Assembly: GCA_039602395.1 (NCBI GenBank)
Contig: JBCNJP010000006.1
Coordinates: 9,598,952-9,662,951 of the forward strand
Length of the DNA stretch: 64,000 bases
DNA from: Deinandra increscens subsp. villosa
Lineage: Eukaryota > Streptophyta > Magnoliopsida > Asterales > Asteraceae
Direction: 5' to 3'
The position numbers and the translations under genes are program-made. The notes beneath the pieces were generated by a model, which was not told the origin of the DNA, made no database searches, and worked only from the letters and a program-made list of their open reading frames with translations. Shown piece after piece: positions 45,084 to 57,991 of the stretch (position 1 is its first letter; each line of letters starts with the position of its first letter).

Positions 45084-47027
45084 TCACATATAACATTTGT
45101 GAAGATGAACTCCATTCCAAGCTCGAACTAGTTCGGTTCCATCAAGCTGCTGGAGTATGTAAGACCCATTTCCGATCGCTTTTTTGATTATATAAGGTCC
45201 TTCCCATTTGGGAGACATCTTCCCAAGCGGAAGTGCTCTGCTCACTTCATTGCTCCTTAGCACATATTCTATCTCTTTATACTGTTGGGTCTTAACTTTG
45301 GCGTTATAGTACCTTGCCATATTTTTTTTTGTATTTGCTTTCACGTATAGCCGTGATTTCTCTTCGCTCTTCTAAAAGATCCAGATTGGTTCTTAATTCT
45401 TCATCATTATCTGTCACTTGCACTTGCAAATGGTGACTGGGTATTCCAATTTCAGCCGGAATGATGGCTTCAGTTCCGTATACAAGACTGAATGGTGTTT
45501 CACCATTGCTTGTTTTAGGCATGGTTCGATGTGCCCACAAGACGTGTGGCAATTCATCGACCCAACTATCCCCACACTTTTCCGGTCTCATTTTTATTCC
45601 CTCAACAAGGCTTCGATTTGCTCTTTCTAGTTGGCCACTAGCATACTGATGTGCAACTGATGTAAAGATCTAATTTATGTGAAGTTCCTCGCACCATTCC
45701 GCAAATGGGTTTCCAGCAAATTGCTATCCATTATCAGTTATAATGTAGAGAGGTAAACCAAATCGACACATGATATGTTCCCATACGAACTTCTTGACTT
45801 GTTTGCAAGAAATACAAGCAAGTGGTTTTGCTTCAATCCATTTTGTAAAATAATTGATCGCAACCAATAGAAACTTTACTCCTCCACTTGCAAGTGGGAA
45901 AGGTCCAACTATGTCCATTCCCCACTTTTGGAATGGCCATGCTGACGTAACAGGGATCAATTCATTTTTTGCTCGCATGCTTACCGGAGCATGTGCTTGA
46001 CAAGCTTGGCATTTGCGAAGTTCCTCCCAAGTGCTTCGGTACATGCCTGGCCAAAAGTATCCGAGACTCACGATTTTAACAACTACCATCTTTGCACCAG
46101 CATGAATGCCACATATGCCTTCATGTACCTCCTTAACGAACTTTTCGGCTTCACTAGGGTTAAAAACCTCAACAAGGGTCCCAAAAAGCTTCTTCTATAC
46201 AAAACATTGTTATGCATTTGCTACTGAAGCGAATATCTTCTTGCACTTATCATTTGGAAGTTAGCCCATGGTCAAATATTGAACAATTGGGATCATCCAA
46301 CTATCTTCTTGCACTTGCACGTCCGTAGTCATTTTCAGATTGACAGTTGGAGCTCCTAACAATTCTACTCGAATCTCTTTAGCTAGATGTTCAAGTGCTA
46401 CAGATGCTAGCTTGCTCAATGCATCTGCTTTTCTATTTTGAGCTCTAGAAATATGTAGGACTTCACACTTGCTAAAGATTTTAATTAATTCTTGAACTTG
46501 TTCCAAGTATAACGCCATGTATTTGCCTTTGGCTTCGTATGTTCCAGCGATTTGACTAGCAACTAACAACGAATCTATATAAGCGATCACTTGCGTTGCA
46601 CCCATCTTTCTTGCTAACCTTAAACCTGAAACAAATTTCAATGTTTAGGTCTTTTATCTATCCATACTTTTATAGAGCAAGTGCACATGAACTTTGCTCA
46701 TGTATATCACATGCATTCGTGGAGCAAATGCATGTGTACTCAGCACTTTTGATCTTCATTACTTAGATTATAAACATTCGTATCCATATTTCTTTTTTTT
46801 ATCGAAAAAACACAAAAACTTATAAAGTTTGAGTGTTCAAACCTGCCAACAATGCCTCATATTCTGCATCATTATTAGAGGTCGAGAAATTGAAGCGGAT
46901 TGCATATGTCAGCTCATCCCCTTCGAGACTTTTCAAGATCAAGCCTGCATTTGGCATATATTAAATTATCAATACTTTGAATAGCGATCACTTCTAGGGA
47001 AAGAAATAATTTTATAATTGATCGAAC
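45084..47027 (-). pseudogene. pol: Element D integrase and archaeal-type RNase H exons 2-3
   Basis: - strand. RNase H exon 2 is 46944-46843 (SPEGDELTYAIRFDF, NNDAEYEALLAG). Exon 3 starts at 46625 (LRLARKMGATQVIAYIDSLL ... RKADALSKLAS). Predicted introns are 47027-46945 (83 nt) and 46842-46626 (217 nt). Integrase follows, with CQACQAHAPVSMRAKNELIP, WGMDIVGPF, FLLVAINYFTKWIEAKPL (the first Asp is Asn here) and a truncated TDNG block where CAG became TAG (about 45724). Further on another CAG became TAG (about 45672), and the PHVLWAHRTMPKTSNGETPF and MSPKWEGPYIIKK blocks are kept. A frame change sits near 45320. Ends TGA 45084-45086. Confidence 0.86.
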
Positions 47028-49231
47028 CTGCTCCTGAGCCATCAGAGTTGGAAGAACCATCAGTATGTAAGATCCATACTTGTTCTTTGACCTCAGGAAC
47101 GGTAATGACATTTACACTTATGCCAGCTGGTACTTCCGCCAGGAAATCAGCTACTACTTGACCTTTCATTGAAACCCTTGGTTTAAATTGTATGTCAAAT
47201 GGTCCCACCTCAATTGCCCACTTGATCAATCTCCCAGACATTTCCGGTTTTCTGAAGATCCCTTGAATAGGATATGAAGTGAGTACATTCACAGTATGAG
47301 CTTGAAAATAACGCCGAAGTCTTCTTGTGGCTTGCACAAGCGCTAGGACAACTTTTTTCGATCATAGGGTATCTGGTCTCGTAGTCTTTTAGCATTTTGC
47401 TTATGTAGTAAATTGGAAGTTGTTTGTCTTCCCATTCAACCAGTAGTACAACGCTTACTGCATTATCAGTTACTGCCAAATACATTATCAATTCTTCACC
47501 GACTTTCGGTGCGGATAGAGTCGGAAGTGTAGCTAGATCCGTCTTCAACTCTTTAAATGCTTGATTGGCCTCAGGGTCCACTCAAAACTTCCTTTTAAAC
47601 TTTCTTTCAAAACTCTCATAAATGGTGTGGCTCTTTCAGCTGCTTTTGATAAAAATCGATGCAAAGCCACCAAACGCCCATTTAGAGTTTGTATATCTTT
47701 AAGGGTTTTAGGCGGTTCCATTTCCATGACCGCTTTGACCTTCCTCGGATGTGCCTGGATCCCCTCTTTATTGACTAGGACTCCTAAGAACTTGCCTTCC
47801 TCCATCGCAAATGAACATTTCTTGGGGTTTAATTTTATATTGATACCCCACAAGTTCTTAAAGGTCACTTCAATATCTTTAATCATGTCTTCTTCATGAC
47901 AACTTTTAATGACCACATCATCCACATAGGCTTCAAGGTTCCTGCCCACTTGCGATTGAAAGGTCTTATCCATGAGACGCTGATAAGTTGCACCAGCGTT
48001 TTTCAATCCAAACGACATTTTTTTGTAACAGAATAAGCCTTCATTTGTAATAAAAGCGGTCTTATCTTCATCTCCTTCAGCCATAAAGATCTGATGGTAT
48101 CCTTTATATGCATCGAGGAAACACTTCCATCGATATCCCGCTAAAGAATCAACTTTTACGTTAATTTCCGGAAGTGGATAACAATCCTTTGGACATGCTT
48201 TATTAAGATCTTTGAAATCAATGCACATCCACCAAGAGTTATCTGGTTTTAGGACCAAAACAGGGTTTGCAACCCATGTTTGATAAAGTACTTCTCGAAG
48301 GATCCCAGCTTCCACAAGCTTATCCACTTCCTCTTTAACCACATTGTTTCGAATTTGATCATAAATTCTTCGCTTCTGTTGAATAGGCTTTACGCCTGGA
48401 TAAACGATAAGTTTATGTTCAACGAAATGTCTAGGGACCCCCGTCATATCCGACGGTTCCCATGCGAAGATATCTACATTGTTTATTAATAGTTGAAACA
48501 ACTTCTTCCTTGTTTCTCCTTGTAGCTGTGGATCCAATTTCGATTGTTTGATCCGGAAACTTCTCATCTATGATCCATTTATTTTTCTCTAAAGTGTCAA
48601 TTTTTATATCCTTCAAGCCTTCTTCTGGTGTCAGTGGTTTTTCAACCAAGGCTACATGTGGATCTGCATCTGTTTTAACAGTTGCGATTCCCCTTGGAGT
48701 TGGGAATCGAACTAGTCCATGTGCTGTTGAGACTATAGCACCGAAAACTTTAAGCCCAGGACGACCAATAATGACATTGTGAGGAGAAGGAGTTGCAACC
48801 ACAATAAAATTCATCATTTCTTCTCAGAAGAGTTTATCGTCACCAAAGTTCACTGGGAGAGTTATCTCTCCCATCGGATGTACTATTTCTCCAGAAAAGC
48901 CAATAAGAGTGGAATTATGAGGCTTCAGCCTTTGTTGCACATCTAATCTCATTTTTCAGAAGCAAGACTCATACATAATTTCTGATGCACTTCCGGTATC
49001 AAGATAGGTCCGTTTTACTAGAAACCCAGCAATACCGACAGTCATAATTACTGGATATTCTTTTGATTCTTTTCCAATCAATGGTGGAAATGTAATCTCT
49101 TGACTCTTCCACTTTTCTTCTTCAAATTTTGTTTTAACACTATGATGCCAAGTATTCGATCCTCTTCGTATCATTACGATCACAGGTTGTTTGACAGCTG
49201 GAGGGCGAATCTCCATGATATTTTTAACCAA
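47028..49231 (-). pseudogene. pol: Element D protease, RT, RNase H
   Basis: Protease (49231 to about 48600) has AGFLVKRTYLDTGSASEIMY, with the standard DTG active site that B and G have changed to DCG, and later NVIIGRPGLKVFGAIVSTAH. RT (48567-47545) is open for 340 codons: VLVLKPDNSWWMCIDFKDLN, CFLDAYKGYHQIFMAEGDED, SFGLKNAGATYQRLMD and YVDDVVIK. RNase H continues in another frame (47581-47210) after a frame change near 47555, then in the original register (47337-47028) up to HTDGSSNSDGSGAG, the start of the archaeal-type domain. It is the best-kept RT of the A/D pair and serves as the reference for A. Confidence 0.88.
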
Positions 49232-49845
49232 ATGTGATAATTTCCCAGATTTGGGGCTTTTTCGATCTCGCTTCGCAAGTGTCTACAATTTTATGTGTCA
49301 TGACCACGATCCTTGTGATAATCACAATATTTACCCATGTCACTTCCCAAAGGATTATAAGTCCTTTGAGGTTTTGAAAATTGGACATTCTCTGTTGCTA
49401 AGATTTCACTTGGAAGTTTTGTATGTGATGAGAAATCATTGGATCTGGGCTCCCAGGCCTTTTTGTAACCTCCGTAATTACCCTCCCCCCTACGGTCATA
49501 GGGTTGAGATCTATATTTTTTCCAAGATTGATTTCTTGTTGGTGCAGCAGAGATAGTTGCAGTTGCATTTCGGAAACTACCACTTTTTTGAGATGGTTTC
49601 TGGGTATCCCTGAATATTTTCGGAAGCGCTTCTTCCCTTTACATAGGTCCTAAAACGATCCATAAGCACTTCCATTGTCTGAGGTAAATCTTCATGCAAT
49701 TTTTCTACCAAGTGTGTATGTCGAACACCATGGCAAAAGCCAGATATACGTAATTGATCTTGTGCACCAGATATTTTCATGGTCTCAATGTTAAAGCGCA
49801 TAACAAAGCTTTCAAGGCTTTCATCATTCCTTCTTCGGATGTTAT
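49232..49845 (-). pseudogene. gag: Element D gag fragment
   Basis: - strand. From the H insertion point: NNIRRRNDESLESFVMRFN, GAQDQLRISGFCHGVRHTHL and EKLHEDLPQTMEVLMDRFRT, the same core blocks as B and G gag, then a basic tail and a Cys/His block (CDYHKDRGHDT, stop, NC) at about 49320-49270. The N-terminal part lies beyond H, outside or destroyed. TAA and TGA stops interrupt the tail. Confidence 0.8.
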
Positions 49846-52800
49846 TGTGACAACTCGTACTTTCCAGGTATACTTTAATATTATAATTATGTGCAATTAA
49901 CTGTGATTCTATGTGCATTAGACTACTTTGTTTAAATTAGATGACCTTACGTGCAAACATAGACAATCTAGGTCCGACAACATCTACCCGTAATGGAAAT
50001 CAACCAAAGTTCCGCAACTATTTGAAATGGAACTTCAATAATAAGAAAGTTCATCAATCTTAATCTGGTGGAAACTTTAAATATAAAATGAACATTTTAT
50101 ATTTTTCTAACTATTACGTAATGACAAACGTATTTCAAACACGTCGTTTATTCAAACGACCATTCTAGTCAAACAATATTTTGGTTTTAATTCTAAAACT
50201 AATTCAACTCCAAACAATTTATTTTTCCTTTAAACTTTTTATTTCCGTCAAACAAATTTCGTGAACATTCAAACAAAACCCGCTCACGACGAGCAAACAT
50301 TTAAATTCAAACTTTGAGTACATCATTTGTGCACTAAAACAACAAAAGCCAAATCATGACAAGTGACATTCCAAATTATCCGAAAAAAAACGTCCGCGAC
50401 AAAACATTATTTTTATTGTTACGTTTACTCGTTTCACGTCAAAAATCCATTTTTCATTCCGGAAATCGTTTTCGCTCAAACGAAGTTTCATTGGACTCGT
50501 AGGACCAAACCGGACTCAACCCGACCCGACTCGAGACCCAGTTCGGCCCACAAAGCCCAATGGGCCTACGGCCCAATTTCTTTTTCTTTTTCTTTCCTCG
50601 GCCCGTTAGCCCGGCCCGCCGGCCCACTCTTTCTTTTTCGGTTTGGGCCGAAGCCCATTCTTTCTTTCTTTTTCTTTTCGGGCCGAAGCCCGTTTCTTTT
50701 CTTTCTCGGCCCACAGGCCCACGAGACCGGCCCGTCTCCTTTTCCTTTTCTTTCGGTTTGGGCCACCGGCCCAACTCTCCTCTCTTTCTTTCCCGAGTTC
50801 GACCCTCGTCCCTTTCCTTTCCCTTTTCTTTTTTCCCGGTTTTCTTTCCTCCTTCTCACATTCGGTTCTAACCGAAAACACTACCAAGTCCCTAACAACC
50901 TAACCAACCTCCTAACTAGTTGGTTAATCACAAGATCAATGAGCACATGTTTAAAATGATTTGTCACCTTGATATTAAACAAGAATGTTGGGAGAGTACA
51001 AGACCAAACACAATATCCCTTGGTTAATAGTTTTAACCACTTACACCCCCAACACATTTGTCCCCCTAGCCACCATTTTTCTCCTCTTGTTCCCTCTCTT
51101 GGCCGGTCACATACACACCCACAAACACTCTTTTGTTTCAAATTTCCAACACACAAGCACATGAGAACACACTTGTACCAAGCCTTGGTTCATTTCTCCT
51201 TCTTTCTTTCTTGTTACAGTTCACCCAAAACCGAACCAACCACCATCACCTAACCACCTTTTATAACACTTACACTCTCATTTCTCACTCACAACCTTCA
51301 AGAAACAAACACACTTTCTCTCAATCTCTCTCTTCTCTCGGCTCACTCTCAAACCGCCACCACCACCACTTTGCCACCATCAACCACCATACATTCTAAC
51401 TTCAAAACCTTTCTTTGGTCAAGGTAATCCATCAACAACTCATAGTCCATCATCTTTCTTTCATTATTTCTTTCTAACTCTTCAAGAACAACAAAACTAA
51501 CCCTTTGTTTTTCTTGTCAAAATCCATGACAAACTCTTGATCTTTCATCACCATTTCTTTCACATTCAAGATCAAGGTTGGGTTTGGAGCTAAACCGGAA
51601 GCTTAGTTCAACAACCCATTATCGTCATTACCGATCCGGAAAACTCTAAGTGAGGAAACTTACTTTCTTTGTTTATTTTTTTTTTCTATAAATCTCTCAT
51701 ATCTAAATGTCACGTGTCATGTTCATGATAAGTCTTGATTTGGTTGTTGTATAACTTGCTAGCAAACATGTATGTTAGTATGGTTATGTGCTTGTGATGG
51801 AAACTAGTTCATGTTAAAGAGATTATTTGACAAAAATATATAAATAACTTGTATGTTTTGTTAAAAGTGCCACTTTAATGACCAAAGTTGGATAACTACT
51901 AGTTCTTGTATGTTAAAAATAATTTGGAACACTTAACTTGGTGTGAAATGGGTATACAAAATGTCAAAAATCGGATTTCATGAAAAATATAAGTTTTGTA
52001 AAAAACTGAACAGAGATGACACACTCTCTGCGTGTCATAAAACTGCTGTCATCTGGACAATACATATGATATGAACACCGATCAGAGATGACACACATAT
52101 TCTGTGTGTCATAAAATTGTTGTCACCTAGAAAAAAAATATACATTTTTCCAAATCTTTCAAACACTTATATTTTGACTCCAAAACCAAAACTAAAGTTA
52201 CTAAAGGATGAATTTGAGTCATAAAAGTGTTTACCAAAGATTTAAACATGAAACTTCAAAGAAATATAAACATGGAATTTTTATGACAAAAATACCATTT
52301 ATTTTTATGAAAATTAAGTTTAAGACCTTTTGACAAATTTGTGACCACTTAGGACTTGTGATGTATTATTAGGGATGCCAAAGATGTTTTCCAAACATAC
52401 AAAATAATTTGAGAAGTTAAACACTTGGAAACAAAACGGTTAAACATCGTAACTACGACTTTTTCGGTGAAAATTATAACTTATTTTTGGTTAAGAATCG
52501 GATCTGGACCAGAACATGAAACATGCTTATTTTGACATATAAAAATGGTTTATAAAGTTCAAAGTTGGAAAAAGATGTTTTATAAACAAACCGGACAAAA
52601 ACTGTAACTTTCGATTACTCGAAAACGTCGGATTTTACAAGTTAAACTTCCACCGATTGAATTGGCAACTCAAGACCCTAAAACACATTAACACAAGTCT
52701 ACTAACAAATCCTAAGTGTTAGGAAAAACTAAAACGTCATAAGAAAGCCATAACGGTCAAACCGGCGAAACCGGCTAACTACCGGACGAACCATACTCTT

Positions 52801-53185
52801 AATTTTACCAAAATATAACTTCATATATTTTTGGAAACATGTCTTCATACCAAAGAAAGATTATATTTATTAATCAAAAAGGCCCCAAACCTTACAAATA
52901 TTTAGCGGATTAAATATTTATGATTTTCCTAACGTTTAATGAAAAATAACCAATAATATTCAATATTTATTTTTCAAACGCGAAAATTTAATTATTATTT
53001 ATTTATTCAAATAAATAATAAATTCCACCAACTTCAATATTATTTATTAAACAATAAATAATGTCCTAAGATTTCCATCATTGCCATCGGGTAACAACAG
53101 TCGAGACTTAACCTTGAACATTGAGTGACGTATTCACTAACTCAAGATAGCCAAACCCTAATACGTCATAACATTACTTTGTAGA
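49846..53185 (+). repeat. Tekay LTR H, inserted in D and cut by F
   Basis: Starts TGTGACAACTCG at 49846 after GTTAT (49841-49845) and matches the C LTRs in opposite orientation (start to about 25585 on the C 3' LTR scale). It keeps the segment that the C 5' LTR has lost. It stops at 53185, where the F LTR begins, so about 0.9 kb of this LTR and any interior lie beyond the window. The TGGGCC cluster is at 50540-50800, the ATGACAC hairpin pair at about 52014-52126. The ORFs across the cluster are compositional. Confidence 0.88.
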
Positions 53186-53569
53186 TGATGAAGAATAAAA
53201 TCCCACTCGTATGTCAAAATGAAATTCTAGACCTCACTATCGAATTTATAGAAAGAAATAAGAGAAAATTATGAGTCGCGAAAATATTGTATTGATTGAG
53301 TAATTTGTACAAGCTCAGAATCTAGAGAGATAAACACACACTAAAGGTGTAAAATCTCCCTTTTTCCAAAAGTCCTTTCTATGATTCATGAATGTTCTAT
53401 TTATACTAACAAACTTGGTTCGCAAGTTCCTCAATGTGAAGCAGATGCACTTGCTGTTAGCTCCGTCACAATTGCATCCTTCTGTCTTGGAGATGTCTTC
53501 ATTTGATTGTCACCTGTGAGTTATCCTTGTTTTTACACTTTCATATCCGATTTTGACCCTTCCTCATCA
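53186..53569 (-). repeat. 3' LTR of element F
   Basis: 384 bp; on the - strand TGATGAGGAAGG to TTCTTCATCA, inverted termini. Directly preceded by the polypurine tract. The LTR start resembles TGATGAAG of B and G, but the rest differs. Confidence 0.85.
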
Positions 53570-53580
53570 AGTCCCCCTAG
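53570..53580 (-). other. Polypurine tract of element F
   Basis: CTAGGGGGACT on the - strand, next to the LTR start at 53569. A second, similar CTAGGGGGACT (- strand) lies at about 53792-53802 inside the element, possibly an internal plus-strand primer. Confidence 0.75.
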
Positions 53581-54077
53581 TCCATTAATTATTTATACAA
53601 TGATAATGGACTATGTGCTAGATAAATCTAGGCTTCATGCATTTCCGTTTGCTCTAAAAAGGATGTTATCTCATTAAAAAACCTTGCTTGGAAAACCCTT
53701 TGGGAAAAACCAAAGCTTAGGATAAAAAAGAGTATAATCATGACCTTTTCCTTTGAGCAAAATTTTATAAAAATTTTATCGCAAGGGTCCTCCAGTCCCC
53801 CTAGTCCTTTATGTTATAAAAACTATAACTTAAGGACTTTAATAATTTACAGGATCAGAGATACCATTTTAGATTAAGACTTGCATTCGCAGATGTTATA
53901 ATAACCGACTGTTGGTTATTACAAACGCAAATGGCATGCGTAAGTATCCGTCAGGAGATCTTTAAGCGTGATGTTACTTTTTTGTCAGTTTTCAGAACAC
54001 GTGTCAACACGGGGTTTGTTGACAAGACAATTATTTATTTTCAAATTTTTAGAAATGGATTTAAATTGTTTTGAGAG

Positions 54078-54088
54078 GATTTATATCC
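54078..54088 (+). promoter_or_regulatory. TATA-like box upstream of F antisense gene
   Basis: GATTTATATCC about 140 bp before the ATG at 54222; the weakest of the four boxes but at the same distance. Confidence 0.5.
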
Positions 54089-54221
54089 TTGTCATTCGTC
54101 ATCAATTTTCACACACTTTTATTCTCCCCCAAATCTTCTTCCGGCATTCGCTGTTCTTCGTCTTCTTCATTTTACTCTCTGAAGGTTAGTTTCCACCATT
54201 TTCTCTTAATTTTTCTCAACG

Positions 54222-56773
54222 ATGGCTTCTCCTGTTGTCAAAATTGATGAAGAATCATCAAAACATAACATGCATTCATCTTTTTCTACTTTAAGTCCAA
54301 GTGATTTAGATACCCTGATTGAAAAATACCACATTCCGCTATCTCTCCACCCTGTTTTGCCAGAACCCAACGTATCGATTTTTTCCCTTCAAGATGGTAA
54401 AATTGGTGTCTATGCCGATATGTTCCGATTTGGAAATTATAGACTTCCTTTCACCAAGTTTTTGATTCGAGCCCTATCCTACTTTGGAGTGCACATTTCT
54501 CAGATGCACCCACAAGGACTCTCTCGATTAAGTCACTTCGAAGTCTCCAGTAGAGCAGTGGGTGTATCTCCAAGTGTTGTACTATTTAGGGCTTTTTATC
54601 GGATAACTATGGTGGGCAATTGGTATACTTTTGAACGCCGCCGCGGGGTATCTAGGATTAGCACTACTCTTCCCCCAAACCCTAGGTCTTGGAAGAACCA
54701 GTTCTTTTATGTGGATGATCGATGCATCCCTCCTACTATGAGATGGAGGGAAATTGATGATATTGTTCATGACGTTATCCCTGAAGAAAATGAGTACCCA
54801 AAAGTGAATTTTGATCGATTGGTTAGTGTGGCTAGCCCCATACGTGAACTTCCGGAATGTATATTGCTTATTTCTAGGATTAGCAAGGCTTGGTTTGAGC
54901 CAGAATTGTGGCCTATTTTACAGTACTACCAAAGGGGTAAGTTTTACACTTGCGATCCCTTTAATGATAATTTGTATATGTTATCATAACAAGTTTTCTT
55001 TTATTTTCAGAGATGGAGTTGTACAATGCCCTGGGCTTGAAGAATTTTTCGGGATTAGAGTTATCTGCAGAAAAGATTGATGAAACTACAGTACCATTTC
55101 TGGATCAGACTTCGTCTTCATTCTATGAGATCCGTCCTGAAGCAGAAACTATGGATGTTGATGATACAAATGCAACTGAAGGGAATCAAGAAGCCCTGTC
55201 TATTGAAGATATGTATGACCGGATTGTTGGGTCAAAAACTGAAGAAGCCCCTTCTGCAACCTCTTCACAACTAAAAGTTCTCTTAACAAATGATATGAGC
55301 GGAAACGAGAGAGATATCGCAAGTGATGATACTGTTACTGCCACCATGTCTCATGCTGCTAAAGGAAAGATGATGAAGCGTCCTCCCAAGCCTCATACTG
55401 GGAAAGATGCTTACAAGAGGAAATCTCCTCGATTAACTATTCAATCTCCTTCCAAGAGCACTTCCGGAAGGTTGGAAGTGGTTGATGAGGATGCTATGAC
55501 TAATACCGCTGAAACACCGGTAACCCCTCCTTATGATAAGGAATTTAATATTTCCGATTTTTTGCTGAATTCACCCGATATAACCGACCAAGCTTTAATT
55601 AATACCCCTCTTTTGCAGAACATTTAACCAACTTCCTCTGTTATTGTTAAAACTTCAAGCTTATCTTCCCTTTCACAATCCTTCCCATTACTTGGTGTCC
55701 CCACTTCCAATTGGCTTAAAGCAGACATTGAGTTAGTAAGCATGAGGACAAGTTCCGCCAAAGAATTTACACAAGCATTTGCCAGTGAACCTTTTTTCCC
55801 CAAGTGGGATGTGTTATCTGGCCAATCTTACAAGGATCCATTGGTTGCCAAAAAACTTTCTTTACTGAGCAGCACCCCCAACAGATGTGTCAAGCATTCA
55901 CCAAGTCCCCCATGAGATTTTTTCTAACGAATTCATGGCATCTCATGCGAAACATCAAAATTTGATTGCAGACTTGTATGACAGGTGGATAATTGCTGAA
56001 GCTAAAGTGGAAGAACTTGCAGAAACTCAGAAGAAGCATATGCTTTCAAAACTGAATGTTGGTTCTATTGACTCGCAAGTAAAGATCAACACTTTATTAG
56101 GTGGGGTAGAGAGTTTGAAGGTTCATAACCGCAAGTTATTGGCTTTGGAGCAAGAAACCAAAAGAAATCTAAAGCAAGCTCAAGACAATGAACTTTCTTT
56201 GAAGAATCAACTTTCAGAAGAAAAAGGCAAACTTGAAAAATCAATGATTGATACTAAGAAAGGTAATATTTTATATTTTCTTATCATATCATGTTTATTA
56301 TATGAAAGCATATAATTACCATTCACTGGTATTGAATCTGCTTGTGTTTAGAAATGGGAAAGTTAGAAGAAACCATGAGAGCCATGACTGAGGAAAGGGA
56401 AGTTTTACAGTCTGAGAACAACACCTTAAAAGACAAAAGCAAGTGGCTTATTGCAGAGGGTTTTAGTCTTCTTTCTAAAAGGGTTATTCCGATGGCTTTG
56501 AGTCTCAATCAAGCTGTGAATGTTGTGGGCTTTAATGAAAGCATTAAATGCGGACTTGCACATGCATCAAAGAATGAAATGAACATCAATTCTTTCAAGG
56601 AATACGATGCTGGTGCACGTGATAAGGTGCTTGATCATCTGAAATCTCTTCAATCCATGACTTTCGATATTATAGAGCAAGTGTCTCAGCTAGATGTGTC
56701 TGACGTGGAAAAGATGAAAGAGATGCTTAAACCCATCAACAGTTCCAAGACTTCTTCTTATTCAGGTAACTAA
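54222..56773 (+). pseudogene. Antisense Tat gene of element F (three exons, nearly intact)
   Basis: Exon 1 54222-54936, exon 2 55011-56262, exon 3 56352-56773. Introns 54937-55010 (GTAAGT..TTTTCAG, 74 nt) and 56263-56351 (GTAATA..GTTTAG, 89 nt) both join in phase 1 to give an RE-ME and a KKE-MG junction. Exon 1: MASPVVKIDEESSKHNMHS, DGKIGVYADMFRFGNYRLPF, LSHFEVSSRAVGVSPS, FYRITMVGNWYTFERRRGV. Exon 2: acidic, a YKRKSPRLTIQ basic motif, FNISDFLLNSPDI, then a WIIAEAKVEELAETQKKH coiled coil. Exon 3: SKWLIAEGFSLLSKR and VVGFNESIKCGLAHA. Only two lesions: TAA at about 55625-55627 and an extra C in a C run near 55875. Likely a nuclear or RNP-associated protein because of the basic motifs; inference. 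Ends TAA 56771-56773. Confidence 0.82.
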
Positions 56774-57991
56774 AGTTGGTTTGTAATCAACTTTGTCTTT
56801 TGTGAAAACAACTATTCCCCAAAGTCCACCTATGCAGTGGCATCTTAGACAATTTACTTTTTTAATGTTCGTATGGTATGATGTATTTTGGTTACTTTTG
56901 TATGTTGGTTGTGCATGTTTTTGCACTTCTAACCTTGGAATCAATATGGCTGATAAACTTACTACTTTTAAATCGGAAATGCTATTGTGCTTGTTTTGGG
57001 AACATTATGATATTTTGACAACTAACGCTTAGTCTTCATGATCCATTATTCATAAAATTACTTTGTAATTTGCCTAATGAACAGTACACTTGCGGTGGAA
57101 GTGTAGGTTATACACTTACTTTTTGCAAATGAGGTTTAAGCATTCTTTGTTGTAGGTATTATGATGGTTTTAATATTTTGCATTATTGTACAGCCTTTCT
57201 TTAATTTGTGTGTCTAATTTTTTACAAATATTAGACTTTTAAGGACATTATGAATCCTTCTTCATAAATACCATGACTTAAACTTTTGGTGAAATTTTTA
57301 TAAATCATAGGATAAATCCAACATATGTTTTTCCCTCCTACGAAATGCGTCCACCTCATAGAAGTATTAACAACATAAAAATTGAACTACCTTACTCATT
57401 ACATATTTTCACGTATAGTTATGAATCACTTCTTTATGGTATTCCGTTCTTACATTCTTTGGTAAGAAATGATTAACCCAATCGCTTGGATGGTTAACCC
57501 ACAAATCCAACTTTACAAATTAAATTATAAAGTGGCACTTGTGACCCTTGAGGTGCTCAATAGGAGAGATTACAGATGCAATTCCTGAATGAGTTGGCCT
57601 TCACCCCTTAGGCTTTTGTTAACAAAAATTATGTTAACAAGGTGTCCGGCCTGATCACCTCTTCTTAACATGCACTCTTTTCTTATTGAGACAGTTAAGG
57701 ACAAGATGAAACCACACTTTCATCTTGGGTTATTATTCCTTTCACAAGAGATAATAACTCAACTCCACCATCAAAGAGTTCTAAATAACTTGCTTATCAC
57801 GTTGACAAGTGATTTTATGGATCATGCGTTTACGAAAAAGCGTATGTACATATATTCATGTGCATATGTAAGGTACTAATGGTGTTAAACACAGTCATAA
57901 CTTCGCAATTATAATGTTTATTATTAAGAAAATCATGTTCCACATTCAAAATACAAGCGATTTAAAAATCTTGCAACATTCCAACATCTAC
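56774..57991. other. Convergent spacer of element F
   Basis: 1.2 kb non-coding between the stops of the antisense gene and integrase. It shares short blocks with A and D, such as AACAAGGTGTCCGGCCTGAT at about 57637. Confidence 0.65.

Larger units (their letters stand above)
40671..49845 (-). mobile_element. Tat-type element D, inverted copy of A
   Basis: On the - strand: gag (49845 downward), protease, RT, RNase H, archaeal-type RNase H, integrase, spacer, antisense gene, ending at 40671 against the E LTR. 40671-48902 is the reverse complement of A (1-1674 joined to 11519-18109), with equal intron and spacer lengths and a few per cent differences. Its gag is cut at 49845 by H. Confidence 0.88.

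Noticed and set aside
53968..54189. ORF of 73 codons just before the F antisense gene
   Set aside because: Hydrophobic, AT-driven, overlaps the putative promoter, and is not conserved in A, B or D.
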